Position numbers and translations under genes: made by a program. A DNA stretch of 64,000 nucleotides, taken from assembly GCF_900108565.1 (NCBI RefSeq), contig NZ_LT629971.1, positions 3,658,001 through 3,722,000 on the forward strand, read 5' to 3'. Shown in pieces: positions 11,398 to 18,904 of this stretch. Numbering within the stretch: the first letter of the stretch is position 1; every line of letters starts with the position of its first letter. Origin of the DNA: Mycolicibacterium rutilum. GTDB taxonomy: Bacteria > Actinomycetota > Actinomycetes > Mycobacteriales > Mycobacteriaceae. The notes below the pieces were generated by a model. It saw only the letters and a list, made by a program, of their open reading frames with translations. It had not been told where the DNA came from and made no database searches.

Positions 11398-13368
11398 TCA
11401 GCGGCCGTGCGCCGGTGCGCTCGCCTTGCGCCACGTGCGTCCGCTCAGCAGTCGCAGGCCGTTCACGGCGACGATGATCGTCGAGCCCTCGTGGCCCGCC
11501 ACGCCCAGCGGCAGCGGCAGATGTCCGAACAGATCCCACGCGACGAGCGCCGCGATGAACGTCGCGGCGATCGCGAGGTTGGCGATGACCACGCGGCGGG
11601 CGCGCTGAGCCAATGCGATCACGGCCGGAATGGTGGTGAGGTCATCACGCACGGTGACGGCGTCGGCGGTCTCGAGCGTGAGGTCCGCGCCGCCGCGTCC
11701 CATGGCGATGGAGGCATGCGCGGCCGCCATGGCCGGGGCGTCGTTGATGCCGTCGCCGACGAACAGCACACGGTGACCGTCCGCCTCCAGCTCGCGCACC
11801 GCGGCGGCCTTCGCGTCGGGCAGCAGATCGGCCCGGACGTCGTCGATGCCCACCTGTGCAGCCAGCCGGGCCGCGGCGCGACGGTTGTCCCCGGTCAACA
11901 GGATCGGCGCGGCCGAGGTCAGTGCGGCGATGGCCTGCACCGCGCTGCCTGAGTGGTCGCGGACCGTGTCCTCCAGGCCGAGGGCACCCACGGGGCGTCC
12001 GTCGGTCACCACGACGACGGCGGTCAGGCCGCGGGACTGCAGCGCGGCCACTTCCGGGTGCTCCTCGGCAGCGAATGCGCGGGGGCTGAGGACTTCGACG
12101 ACCTGACCGTCGACGTCGGCGCGTACGCCGCGGCCCGGCACCGCCCGGAAGTTGTCGGACTGCGGTATCGCCGGACCGCGCGTCTCGGCCGCGGCGAGAA
12201 CGGCTCGGCCGAGCGGATGCTCGCTGAATCGTTCAGCGGCAGCAGCGATTTGGACGATGTCATCGTCATCGAGACGCTCGTCGAGGGACACGACGGCGGT
12301 GAGTCGCGGCGTTCCGGTGGTCAGCGTGCCTGTCTTGTCGATCGCGACCACCGTGGTGTCGGCGAGGTGTTCCATCGCAACGGCGGATTTGATGAGGACG
12401 CCGTGGCGGCCGGCGTTGGCGATGGCCGACAGCAGCGGCGGCATGGTGGCGAGCACGACCGCGCACGGCGACGCGACGATCATGAAGGTCATCGCCCGCA
12501 GCAGCGCAGACTGCAGGTCGGCACCGAACGCCATCGGAATGGCGAACAGCGCGAGGGTCGCGGCGACGACGCCCACGGAGTACCGCTGCTCGACCTTCTC
12601 GATGAACAACTGGGTCTTGGCCTTGGTGGCCGACGCCTCGGCGACGAGTGCGACGATGCGGGCGACGACGGTCTGCGACGGATCCTTCGTCACCCGCACG
12701 CGCAGCATCCCCGCGCCGTTCAGCGTGCCCGCGAAGACGTCGTCGTGGAGCGATTTGCCGACGGGCAACGGTTCTCCCGTGACCGAGGATTGGTCGACGT
12801 CTGATGCGCCGCCGATCACGACTCCGTCGGCCGAAACCCGTTCTGCGGGACGCACGATCACGACATCACCGACCCGCAGCTCCTGCGCGTCCACGGCGCG
12901 TTCGGTGCCGTCGTCGTCGACGCGCGTCGCCTGGTCGGGCGCCAGGTCGAGAAGTCCTTTGACGGAGTCCTCGGTGCGCTTGGTCGCCGCGTCCTCCAAC
13001 GCGCCGGACGCCGCGAAGATCACGATCAACAGCGCTCCGTCCAGAATCTGACCGATGGCGGCGGCGCCGACAGCCGCGACCACCATCAGCAGGTCGACGT
13101 CTAGTGAGCGCGACCGGAGCACCTGGAGTCCTTGCCATGCCGGCTCCCACCCGCCTGTCGCGTAGCAGGCCAGGTACAGCGCAGAGGAGACCCACGCGGG
13201 TGCATCGAGAAACTGTGCGGCCAATCCCGCGACGAACAGGACCATAGCGGTCACCGCCCACCGCACTGACGGCACGGACCACAGCCCCGAAAACGGTGCT
13301 GTCGGGCGGGGGAGAGCGGAACGGGCGGTCGCCGAGGCATCGGATTCGGTCAGCGGCATCACGTTCAC
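11398..13368 (-). CDS. ctpD: P1B4-type heavy-metal ATPase, CtpD/CtpJ-like cobalt/nickel (iron) exporter
   Basis: An integral-membrane metal-efflux ATPase of 656 residues. Hallmarks in order: paired N-terminal membrane segments without a metal-binding domain; actuator motif SSVTGEPLP (about 195-202); transmembrane metal site SPC at 300-302 (P1B4 type, not CPC); phosphorylation site DKTGT at 344-348; SEHPLGRA; GDGINDAPA; and C-terminal GHEGST, the P1B4 membrane motif. From memory of the sequences it is nearest to M. tuberculosis CtpD, with CtpJ a close alternative. The GTG at 13368 or the ATG at 13359 may be the start. It is divergent from an NmtR-like Ni/Co sensor, which predicts metal-inducible expression. 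Confidence 0.88.
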   Translation of the reverse strand: MNVMPLTESDASATARSALPRPTAPFSGLWSVPSVRWAVTAMVLFVAGLAAQFLDAPAWVSSALYLACYATGGWEPAWQGLQVLRSRSLDVDLLMVVAAVGAAAIGQILDGALLIVIFAASGALEDAATKRTEDSVKGLLDLAPDQATRVDDDGTERAVDAQELRVGDVVIVRPAERVSADGVVIGGASDVDQSSVTGEPLPVGKSLHDDVFAGTLNGAGMLRVRVTKDPSQTVVARIVALVAEASATKAKTQLFIEKVEQRYSVGVVAATLALFAIPMAFGADLQSALLRAMTFMIVASPCAVVLATMPPLLSAIANAGRHGVLIKSAVAMEHLADTTVVAIDKTGTLTTGTPRLTAVVSLDERLDDDDIVQIAAAAERFSEHPLGRAVLAAAETRGPAIPQSDNFRAVPGRGVRADVDGQVVEVLSPRAFAAEEHPEVAALQSRGLTAVVVVTDGRPVGALGLEDTVRDHSGSAVQAIAALTSAAPILLTGDNRRAAARLAAQVGIDDVRADLLPDAKAAAVRELEADGHRVLFVGDGINDAPAMAAAHASIAMGRGGADLTLETADAVTVRDDLTTIPAVIALAQRARRVVIANLAIAATFIAALVAWDLFGHLPLPLGVAGHEGSTIIVAVNGLRLLSGRTWRKASAPAHGR

Positions 13369-13374
13369 ATTGAA

Positions 13375-13394
13375 ACATGTACAGATTTACATGT
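13375..13394. promoter_or_regulatory. Palindromic operator between ctpD and the NmtR-like gene
   Basis: ACATGTA (13375-13381), 6 bases, TACATGT (13388-13394): a perfect 7-6-7 inverted repeat in the 62-bp divergent intergenic region. Size and position suit an ArsR/SmtB-family operator that controls both genes. Binding by the adjacent regulator is inferred. Confidence 0.65.
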
Positions 13395-13430
13395 GTCACC
13401 TACATCCACCGGTCGTGCTTCAATGAGGGC

Positions 13431-13808
13431 ATGGGGCACGGCGTCGATGGCAGAGTCACGCCGCCGGCGACCCTCGATCCCACGTCGGCGGCCAAGGTCG
13501 CCGAGACGCTGCAAGCCCTGGCCTCGCCGAACCGCCTGATGATCCTGACCCGGCTTCGGCAGTCGCAATGTTCGGTGGGTGAATTGTCCGCGGCGGTAGG
13601 GATGGAACAGCCCGCTGTGTCGAATCAGCTACGGCTGCTTCGGGCACTCGGTCTGGTCGCGGGTGACCGCCAGGGCCGCAACATCATCTACCGCCTCTAC
13701 GACAACCACGTCGCACAACTCCTCGATGAGGCGGTCTACCACATCGAGCACCTCCGGCGCCGGCGATACCACCACCGCCTGACGCTGCCTGAATCGGCGC
13801 ACTCCTGA
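13431..13808 (+). CDS. nmtR: ArsR/SmtB-family Ni/Co sensor, NmtR-like
   Basis: A 125-residue winged-helix repressor. From the ATG at 13431 it opens MGHGVDGR, matching the unusual NmtR N-terminus where the free Gly2 amine and His3 bind Ni(II). The other ligand positions reported for M. tuberculosis NmtR fall at identical numbers here: Asp91, His93, His104 and His107, in YDNHVAQLL and YHIEHL. The HTH is MEQPAVSNQLRLLRALG. An in-frame ATG at 13377 would add 18 residues and destroy the ligand N-terminus, so it is rejected. It is divergent from the P1B4 ATPase and presumably represses it in the absence of metal. A Cys at 47 is not part of the known site. Confidence 0.9.
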   Translation: MGHGVDGRVTPPATLDPTSAAKVAETLQALASPNRLMILTRLRQSQCSVGELSAAVGMEQPAVSNQLRLLRALGLVAGDRQGRNIIYRLYDNHVAQLLDEAVYHIEHLRRRRYHHRLTLPESAHS

Positions 13809-14111
13809 ACGGTTGTTCACTTCTCGCGACCGTTTTGCTTTACGCCGTACCGCGCCGTTGTGAAGGTATCCAGCTAACGAAAAGCGCCACATAAGGCCGC
13901 ATAGGTAGTTACTTCAAGTAACGATTACAGCAGTTTGCTGGAATCGCACCGATCTTGTTGAAAATGCCATTCTCAGCTGACCAAGATCACTGAATATGCA
14001 GGTAGAAGCGTAGGAATCTGTGACGAAACGGATTAAAGCGCGCAATTGCTGGGAATGAATCCAAGCGTATCGATGAGGCCGGTGCGGGGACCGGTAAGGG
14101 TGGAACACGGA
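13809..14111. other. 303-bp intergenic region, promoter of the glycosidase gene
   Basis: No gene is seen. The region is noticeably AT-richer than its surroundings. It contains a perfect odd palindrome, GTTACTT-C-AAGTAAC, at 13908-13922, which may be a regulator site upstream of the secreted glycosidase. An in-frame ATG at 14046 would extend that protein by 22 residues but lacks a signal-peptide rationale. Confidence 0.45.
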
Positions 14112-15818
14112 ATGAGGATACTGATGCAGCAAAGGGATGGTCGTCGGTTGAAGCGGCCCGTGATCAAGATTGGCTTGGTTCTCACTGCCTCTGCGGTAGT
14201 GGCAGCAGGGGCAGGCACGATCTTCTCGCAATCGTCATCAAAAGACGTGGTGACGTTGCCGTTCGTCAACGCGGCGGCGATCAACACGTCGAACACTACG
14301 GTCGGCTTCGCCGACTCCGATCTCTACGGCATGACGCCCGAAGAGATCAACCGCACGCTCGACGAGATGCAGGCGATGGGTGTCAACAACGTCCGCATCC
14401 TGATCCCTTGGGCGGGTGTGGAACTCGCCGATGACTACTACTACTGGGACACCGTCGACTATCTCGTCGAGGCGGCCGACAGTCGCGGTATGGGGATTCT
14501 CGGGGTGCTGAACTCGACGCCGGCATGGGCGACCGAGCCGGGACTGCCTGCCGTCGTCAGCCCGCCTGCGGACAACGAACAGTACGCCGAGTTCGTGTCG
14601 CTCGCCGCCGAGCGCTACGCCGGCAAGGTCTCGGCCTACGAGGTCTGGAACGAGCCCAACGCGTATTACTACTGGGCGCCCTCACCGGATCCGGCCGCCT
14701 ACACCGAGCTGTTGCAGGCCGCGTACCCGGCGATCAAGGCCGCCGATCCGGACGCGACAGTCGTTGGCGGCGTAGTGGGTTGGGTCAACGACGTGCCCGG
14801 GCTGGCGTACAGCCCCGCCAACTACGTCGAGGAGATGTACGCCAACGGGGCGGCCGGCTATTTCGACGCGCTGTCCTACCATCCGTATCACTACACGCTG
14901 CCGTTCTCGCAGGGTCGGCCCTATGGCGAGATCGCGCCGATCACGCAGCTGGAGACGATGCGCGAGTTGATGGTCACCAACGGTGACGGCGACAAGCTCA
15001 TCTGGACCAGCGAGTACGGCGAGCCGACGTCGGTGGTCGACGAGGGGACCCAGGCGGCGTTCATCCAGGACTACCTGAACACCTGGAGCCAGTACGACTA
15101 CACGGGTCCGTCGTTCATCTACACCACGCGCGACCGCGACACCGAGAGCACCGGCGTCGAGGAAACTCTGGGCGTGCTGCGGGACGACTGGTCCTGGAAG
15201 CCGGCGGCTTACGTCATCCAGCAGTGGACGGCCACGCACCCGCAGACCGTGCCGGATCCGGTGACGCTCACCGCGTTCGCCGAGGAACTCGAGGGAGCGA
15301 CCGGTGAACCGTTGACGCTGGCAGCGATGCAAGCGACCGAGGTGCCGCCGAGCTCGTTGACGACGACGGTTGCGCCGACGACCGAGACCGAGGCGCTCAC
15401 GCCGGAGACCGAGGAAGCGGCGCTCGCCGATCTGGCCACCGCGACCGAAGAGGCCACGGAGGCAACCGATGTCGAGGTCGAGACGGCGCCTGTGGGTCGG
15501 TCGGCGGTGACTCCGACGGCCGTCGAGCCCACCGACGCCGACGCCACCGATGCGGACGCGACAGAGGCGGACGTGACGGAGGCCGACGCTACCGAGGCCG
15601 ACGCTACTGAGGCCGACGCTACTGAGGCCGACGCTACTGAGGCCGATGCCACGGAGGCCGATGCCACGGACGCGACCGACAGCACCGATTCGACCAGCAG
15701 CACGAGCTCGACCGACAGCGACACCGGTTCGAGCGACACCGGGTCGAGCAGCGACACCAGCAGCACCAGCTCGACCGACAGCTCGGACAGCAGCGATTCA
15801 TCGGACGCTGCGGCCTAG
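14112..15818 (+). CDS. Secreted clan GH-A glycoside hydrolase (GH39/GH5-like) with acidic repeat tail
   Basis: A predicted exported glycosidase of 568 residues from the ATG at 14112 (14124 is another possibility). The N-terminus is basic (RDGRRLKRP) followed by a hydrophobic segment ending in AAGAGTIFS, a Sec signal or anchor. The TIM-barrel domain (roughly residues 50-400) has the acid/base Glu in YEVWNEPNAYYYW and the nucleophile Glu in IWTSEYGEP, the two-glutamate arrangement of clan GH-A. After about residue 400 it becomes Thr/Ala/Glu/Asp-rich, with EADAT pentapeptide repeats and a Ser/Thr/Asp tail (TDSTSSTSS). The substrate is unknown; a cell-envelope or biofilm polysaccharide is a guess from the family. 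It is followed by a strong terminator. Confidence 0.8.
   Translation: MRILMQQRDGRRLKRPVIKIGLVLTASAVVAAGAGTIFSQSSSKDVVTLPFVNAAAINTSNTTVGFADSDLYGMTPEEINRTLDEMQAMGVNNVRILIPWAGVELADDYYYWDTVDYLVEAADSRGMGILGVLNSTPAWATEPGLPAVVSPPADNEQYAEFVSLAAERYAGKVSAYEVWNEPNAYYYWAPSPDPAAYTELLQAAYPAIKAADPDATVVGGVVGWVNDVPGLAYSPANYVEEMYANGAAGYFDALSYHPYHYTLPFSQGRPYGEIAPITQLETMRELMVTNGDGDKLIWTSEYGEPTSVVDEGTQAAFIQDYLNTWSQYDYTGPSFIYTTRDRDTESTGVEETLGVLRDDWSWKPAAYVIQQWTATHPQTVPDPVTLTAFAEELEGATGEPLTLAAMQATEVPPSSLTTTVAPTTETEALTPETEEAALADLATATEEATEATDVEVETAPVGRSAVTPTAVEPTDADATDADATEADVTEADATEADATEADATEADATEADATEADATDATDSTDSTSSTSSTDSDTGSSDTGSSSDTSSTSSTDSSDSSDSSDAAA
15530..15665 (+). repeat. 15-bp tandem repeats encoding EADAT pentapeptides
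   Basis: Near-identical 15-mers (GAGGCCGACGCTACT and variants with one or two changes) are repeated in frame about nine times inside the C-terminal tail of the glycosidase, giving Glu/Asp-Ala-Asp-Ala/Val-Thr units. Copies in the middle are identical, the flanks diverge, the pattern of recent slippage expansion. Confidence 0.9.
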
Positions 15819-15820
15819 CA

Positions 15821-15878
15821 CGAGCAGACGCAGAAACCCCCAGAACCGCGAGATTTTGGGGGTTTTTGCGTCTGCTCG
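15821..15878. terminator. Long bidirectional-type palindromic terminator
   Basis: Arms at 15821-15842 and 15857-15878 are reverse complements at 21 of 22 positions around a 14-base loop. The inner stem is CCCCC/GGGGG flanked by A and T runs, so transcripts from the left end GGGGGTTTTT, a classical Rho-independent signal. It lies 3 bp past the glycosidase stop and before cobD. The outer arm CGAGCAGACGCA resembles a palindrome I recall as recurrent between mycobacterial genes. Confidence 0.85.
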
Positions 15879-15926
15879 CGAGGACCTCGTGTCACCGCGC
15901 CGACGACGCTGTGAGACGCTCGCGGG

Positions 15927-16901
15927 GTGTCCGCGTCCATCTTCCGTGCGCACACGGCCGGAATTGCGGCCGGTTACGTGGCGGACGTGTTGCTCGGCGA
16001 TCCGCGCCGCGGGCACCCGGTCGCGCTGTTCGGCAGCGCGGCAGCAGCTTTGGAGCGGCGCAGCTACGTCGACACCCGCGCTGCCGGGGCGGCGCACGTC
16101 GGTGTCCTGCTCGGGGCGCTGGCCGCGGCCGGCGTGACCGCTGAATGCGCCGCCGCCCGAAGCGGTTTCGCCGCCGTCGCCTTGACGACGGGGGCGTCGG
16201 TGTTCGTCGCGCTCGGCGGGACATCGCTGGCGCGCACCGGCCATGAGATGGCGCGGCGCCTGGACCGCGGCGATGTCGACGCCGCGCGAGCGCTGTTGCC
16301 GTCGCTGTGCGGTCGTGATCCGTCCGTGCTCGATGTATCCGGGCTCACCCGGGCCGCGCTGGAATCGGTCGCCGAGAACACCTCCGACGCCACCGTCGCG
16401 CCGCTGCTGTGGGCGGCGCTCGGCGGCACACCCGCGGTGCTGCTGTACCGCGGCGCCAACACCCTCGACGCGATGATCGGCCACAAATCGCCAAAGTATC
16501 TACGGTTCGGCTGGGCCGCAGCGCGTTTCGATGACATCGCCAACTATCTGGCTGCGCGGCTGACCGGCGTCCTGGTGGCAGGCTGCGCGCCGGTGGTGGG
16601 TGGCTCACCCGTCGCCGCACTGCGCGCGTGGCGGCGCGACGCTGCCCGTCACCCCAGCCCCAACGCCGGCGTCGCCGAGGCCGCGTTCGCCGGTGCGCTG
16701 GGTGTGCGGCTCGGCGGGCCCACCCAGTACGCGCACGAACTCGAGATTCGGCCGGCGCTCGGCGACGGTCAGCCGCCGGATGTCGGCGATCTGCGCCGGG
16801 CGGTGCGGCTGTCGCGGGCCGTGCAGGCGGCCGCCGCCGTCGTGGCGGTCGGGCTCAGCGTCGCCGGCCGTAGCGGTCGGCGAGCTTTTCCTCGGTCGTG
16901 A
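15927..16901 (+). CDS. cobD: Adenosylcobinamide-phosphate synthase CobD (CbiB)
   Basis: Attaches the aminopropanol (or its phosphate) arm to adenosylcobyric acid in late cobalamin synthesis; integral membrane protein. The 324-residue sequence has DVLLGDPRRGHPVALFG near the N-terminus, SVAENTSDATVAPLLWAALGG in the middle and GAN TLDAMIGHKSPKYLRFGWAAARFDD, all CbiB hallmarks, between hydrophobic segments. GTG start at 15927. Its end overlaps the convergent SURF1 gene by 47 bp. Other cobalamin genes in the window are cobC (18905) and cobS (63403). Confidence 0.95.
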   Translation: MSASIFRAHTAGIAAGYVADVLLGDPRRGHPVALFGSAAAALERRSYVDTRAAGAAHVGVLLGALAAAGVTAECAAARSGFAAVALTTGASVFVALGGTSLARTGHEMARRLDRGDVDAARALLPSLCGRDPSVLDVSGLTRAALESVAENTSDATVAPLLWAALGGTPAVLLYRGANTLDAMIGHKSPKYLRFGWAAARFDDIANYLAARLTGVLVAGCAPVVGGSPVAALRAWRRDAARHPSPNAGVAEAAFAGALGVRLGGPTQYAHELEIRPALGDGQPPDVGDLRRAVRLSRAVQAAAAVVAVGLSVAGRSGRRAFPRS

Positions 16902-17682
16902 GCGGCGCGTCGGGGGTGGCCTCCGCGGCCTCCTTGGCGGCCTTCTCCCGCCGGCGTTGCCGCAGTTCGGCGAACGCGAAATAGCCCAGACCGATCGGGG
17001 CGATGATGCCGAACGCGATCCACTGGATCCCGTACGACAGGAACGGGCCCGCGTCCAGATGCGGCAGCGGGATGACGCCGAGCCCGCCGGGCTGGTCCTC
17101 GGTGAGCTGCAGGTAGGAGCCGGCGAGCGGGACGCCGGTGAGCGCGGCGATCTGCTCGATGTTGATCGAGTACACCTGCCGCACACCGTCGGCCTCGAAC
17201 GGTTCGCGGCCCTGGGCCAGCAGCTCCGAGTCACGCAGCCGGGCCTCGATCGTCACGGTCCCGTCGGGCACCGGCGCGATCTCGGGCACCCCGGAGCCCT
17301 GCACCGGCCGCACGTAGCCGCGGTCGACGAGCACCGTCGGTCCGTCGTCGACGGCGAACGGCACGAGCACCTCGAAGGCCGGCTCGCCCTCGACCGTGCG
17401 CAGCCGAGCCAGCACCTGACCTTCGGGCAGGTAGCGGCCGGTCGCGGTCACGCGATGCCACTGCTCGTCGGGCGCCGCCGAGTCCTGTTCGGGCAGAACC
17501 GATGTCACCGGCACCGGGTCGGCGGACAGCGAGTTCGAGATCTGCGCGTTCTCCCGCGACGTCTTGGTGTTCTTGCCCAGCTGCCACGGCGCCAGCACGG
17601 TGAAGCACAGATACGCGAACGCCAGTACGACCACCATCAGCGCCAGCCACGACGGCCGGAACAAGAACGCCCAGCGCCGCAT
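16855..17682 (-). CDS. SURF1 family cytochrome oxidase biogenesis protein
   Basis: Membrane protein of 275 residues with one N-terminal (WLALMVVVLAFAYLCFTVLAPWQL) and one C-terminal (YGIQWIAFGIIAPIGLGYFAF) transmembrane segment around an extracytoplasmic domain; this two-helix topology and the PWQLGKNTKT and VLVDRGYVRP blocks mark SURF1 proteins, which assist cytochrome c oxidase (aa3) assembly. The start MRRWAFLFRP at 17682 shares one base with the ptpA stop (TGATG), indicating coupling in a ptkA-ptpA-SURF1 operon. The charged C-terminus (RQRRREKAAKEAAEA) is cytoplasmic. Confidence 0.9.
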   Translation of the reverse strand: MRRWAFLFRPSWLALMVVVLAFAYLCFTVLAPWQLGKNTKTSRENAQISNSLSADPVPVTSVLPEQDSAAPDEQWHRVTATGRYLPEGQVLARLRTVEGEPAFEVLVPFAVDDGPTVLVDRGYVRPVQGSGVPEIAPVPDGTVTIEARLRDSELLAQGREPFEADGVRQVYSINIEQIAALTGVPLAGSYLQLTEDQPGGLGVIPLPHLDAGPFLSYGIQWIAFGIIAPIGLGYFAFAELRQRRREKAAKEAAEATPDAPLTTEEKLADRYGRRR

Positions 17683-18176
17683 CAGCTCGCGATTCCCCTG
17701 GCGGCGAGTTGCTCGTCGACCCATGCGTGCAGGCCGGGTAACGACGCCTCGATCACCGTGAACACATCCTCGAAGTCGGCGTGATCGCCGTAGTACGGGT
17801 CCTCGACATCGAGCGCGTGAGCACCCGAGCGCGGATCGAACGACCGCAGCATCCGGAGCCGCTCGTCGGGCACACCCAGGTCCTTGAGCATCCGAACGTG
17901 GTTGCGGCCCAGCGCGATCACCAGGTCGGCGGCCAGATGATCGTCGTCGACCTGGGCGGCGCGGTGAGCCGTCGGGTAGCCGTGTTCGCGCAGCACGTGA
18001 CTGGCCCGTCGGTCGGCGGGCTCACCCTTGTGCCAGCCGCCGGTGCCCGCGCTGCTCACCCGCACCGCGTGCCCGAGGCCGCGCTCGCTGATCTGGTGGG
18101 CGAACATCTTCTCGGCCATCGGGGAGCGGCAGATGTTGCCCGAGCAGACGAACGTCACGTGCAGCAGTTCAGACAC
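17682..18176 (-). CDS. ptpA: Low-molecular-weight protein tyrosine phosphatase PtpA
   Basis: Dephosphorylates phosphotyrosine; in pathogenic mycobacteria the orthologue is secreted and blocks phagosome maturation. The 164-residue protein has the P-loop Cys-X5-Arg-Ser as VCSGNICRSPMAEK (Cys11, Arg17) and the general-acid Asp in DVEDPYYGDHADFEDVF. The GTG at 18176 (MSELLHVTFV) is chosen by similarity; upstream in-frame codons overlap ptkA. It overlaps the ptkA stop by 8 bp and the SURF1 start by one base. Confidence 0.95.
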   Translation of the reverse strand: MSELLHVTFVCSGNICRSPMAEKMFAHQISERGLGHAVRVSSAGTGGWHKGEPADRRASHVLREHGYPTAHRAAQVDDDHLAADLVIALGRNHVRMLKDLGVPDERLRMLRSFDPRSGAHALDVEDPYYGDHADFEDVFTVIEASLPGLHAWVDEQLAARGIAS

Positions 18177-18870
18177 CCAGCACCTCACGCAGATCGGTGA
18201 CGGTCGCGACGTGCGCGACGGCCGGGGCGGCGTCCGGACCCTCGAAATCTGCCCGCCCGTAACCCCATCCGACCACCACGGTGTCGATACCGTGCGCGGC
18301 GGCGCCCTCGACGTCGTGGGAGCGGTCACCGACCATCAGCACGCGTTCGGGCAGGTCGTCGATCTGAGCCAGCGCGTGGGCGACCACGTCGGCCTTCGCG
18401 GCGCGGGCACCGTCGACGCTGGCGCCGGCGATCACCTCGAAGCAGTCGTGCAGGCCGAAGTGCTCGAGGATCCGCTGCGCGGTGGGCTCGGCCTTCGAGG
18501 TGGCCACCGCGAGCCGGACACCGGCCGCCCGCAGGTCGGCCAGCAGCGCGGGGATCCCGTCGAACACCCGGTTCATCGCCCAGCCGCGGGTGCGGTAGTC
18601 CTCCCGGTAGGCGGCGATCGCGGCGTCGGTCCGCTCACCGAGCCCGAGCCCGCCGAGGGTGTGGTGCATCGGCGGCCCGATGATCATGGTGGCCAGGTCC
18701 CCGTCCGGGACCGCGGCGCCGACCGAGCCGAGCGCGTGCCGAAAGCTGGCGACGATGCCCTGCGCGGAATCGGTCAGGGTGCCGTCCAGATCGAAGATCA
18801 CCAGCTGCGGTCGGGTCGCGGTCGTGGTCGGGTCCAGCGTGTCGGTCACGGCTCCATTCTCCCCGATCAC
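18169..18870 (-). CDS. ptkA: HAD-superfamily protein, PtkA orthologue (protein tyrosine kinase/phosphatase-like)
   Basis: Haloacid-dehalogenase fold of 233 residues: motif I DLDGTLTDSAQG with the nucleophile Asp, motif II in VATSKAEPTA, and motifs III/IV in KADVVAHAL and MVGDRSHDVEGA. The sequence is close to M. tuberculosis PtkA, which phosphorylates PtpA and carries a key Tyr in the conserved GWGYGRADF segment, also present here. It lacks most of the long N-terminal extension of the tuberculosis protein, starting MIGENGAVTDTLDP. It overlaps ptpA. By sequence alone a phosphoglycolate-phosphatase-like activity would be the generic call. Confidence 0.85.
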   Translation of the reverse strand: MIGENGAVTDTLDPTTTATRPQLVIFDLDGTLTDSAQGIVASFRHALGSVGAAVPDGDLATMIIGPPMHHTLGGLGLGERTDAAIAAYREDYRTRGWAMNRVFDGIPALLADLRAAGVRLAVATSKAEPTAQRILEHFGLHDCFEVIAGASVDGARAAKADVVAHALAQIDDLPERVLMVGDRSHDVEGAAAHGIDTVVVGWGYGRADFEGPDAAPAVAHVATVTDLREVLGV

Positions 18871-18904
18871 TGAACCCGCCGACGGGGCGCACTACTGTCG
18901 TGAT

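Noticed and set aside
15530..15800. Short regular repeats considered as a CRISPR or minisatellite
   Set aside because: The units are 15 bp, in frame and without unique spacers, encoding EADAT; a coding repeat.
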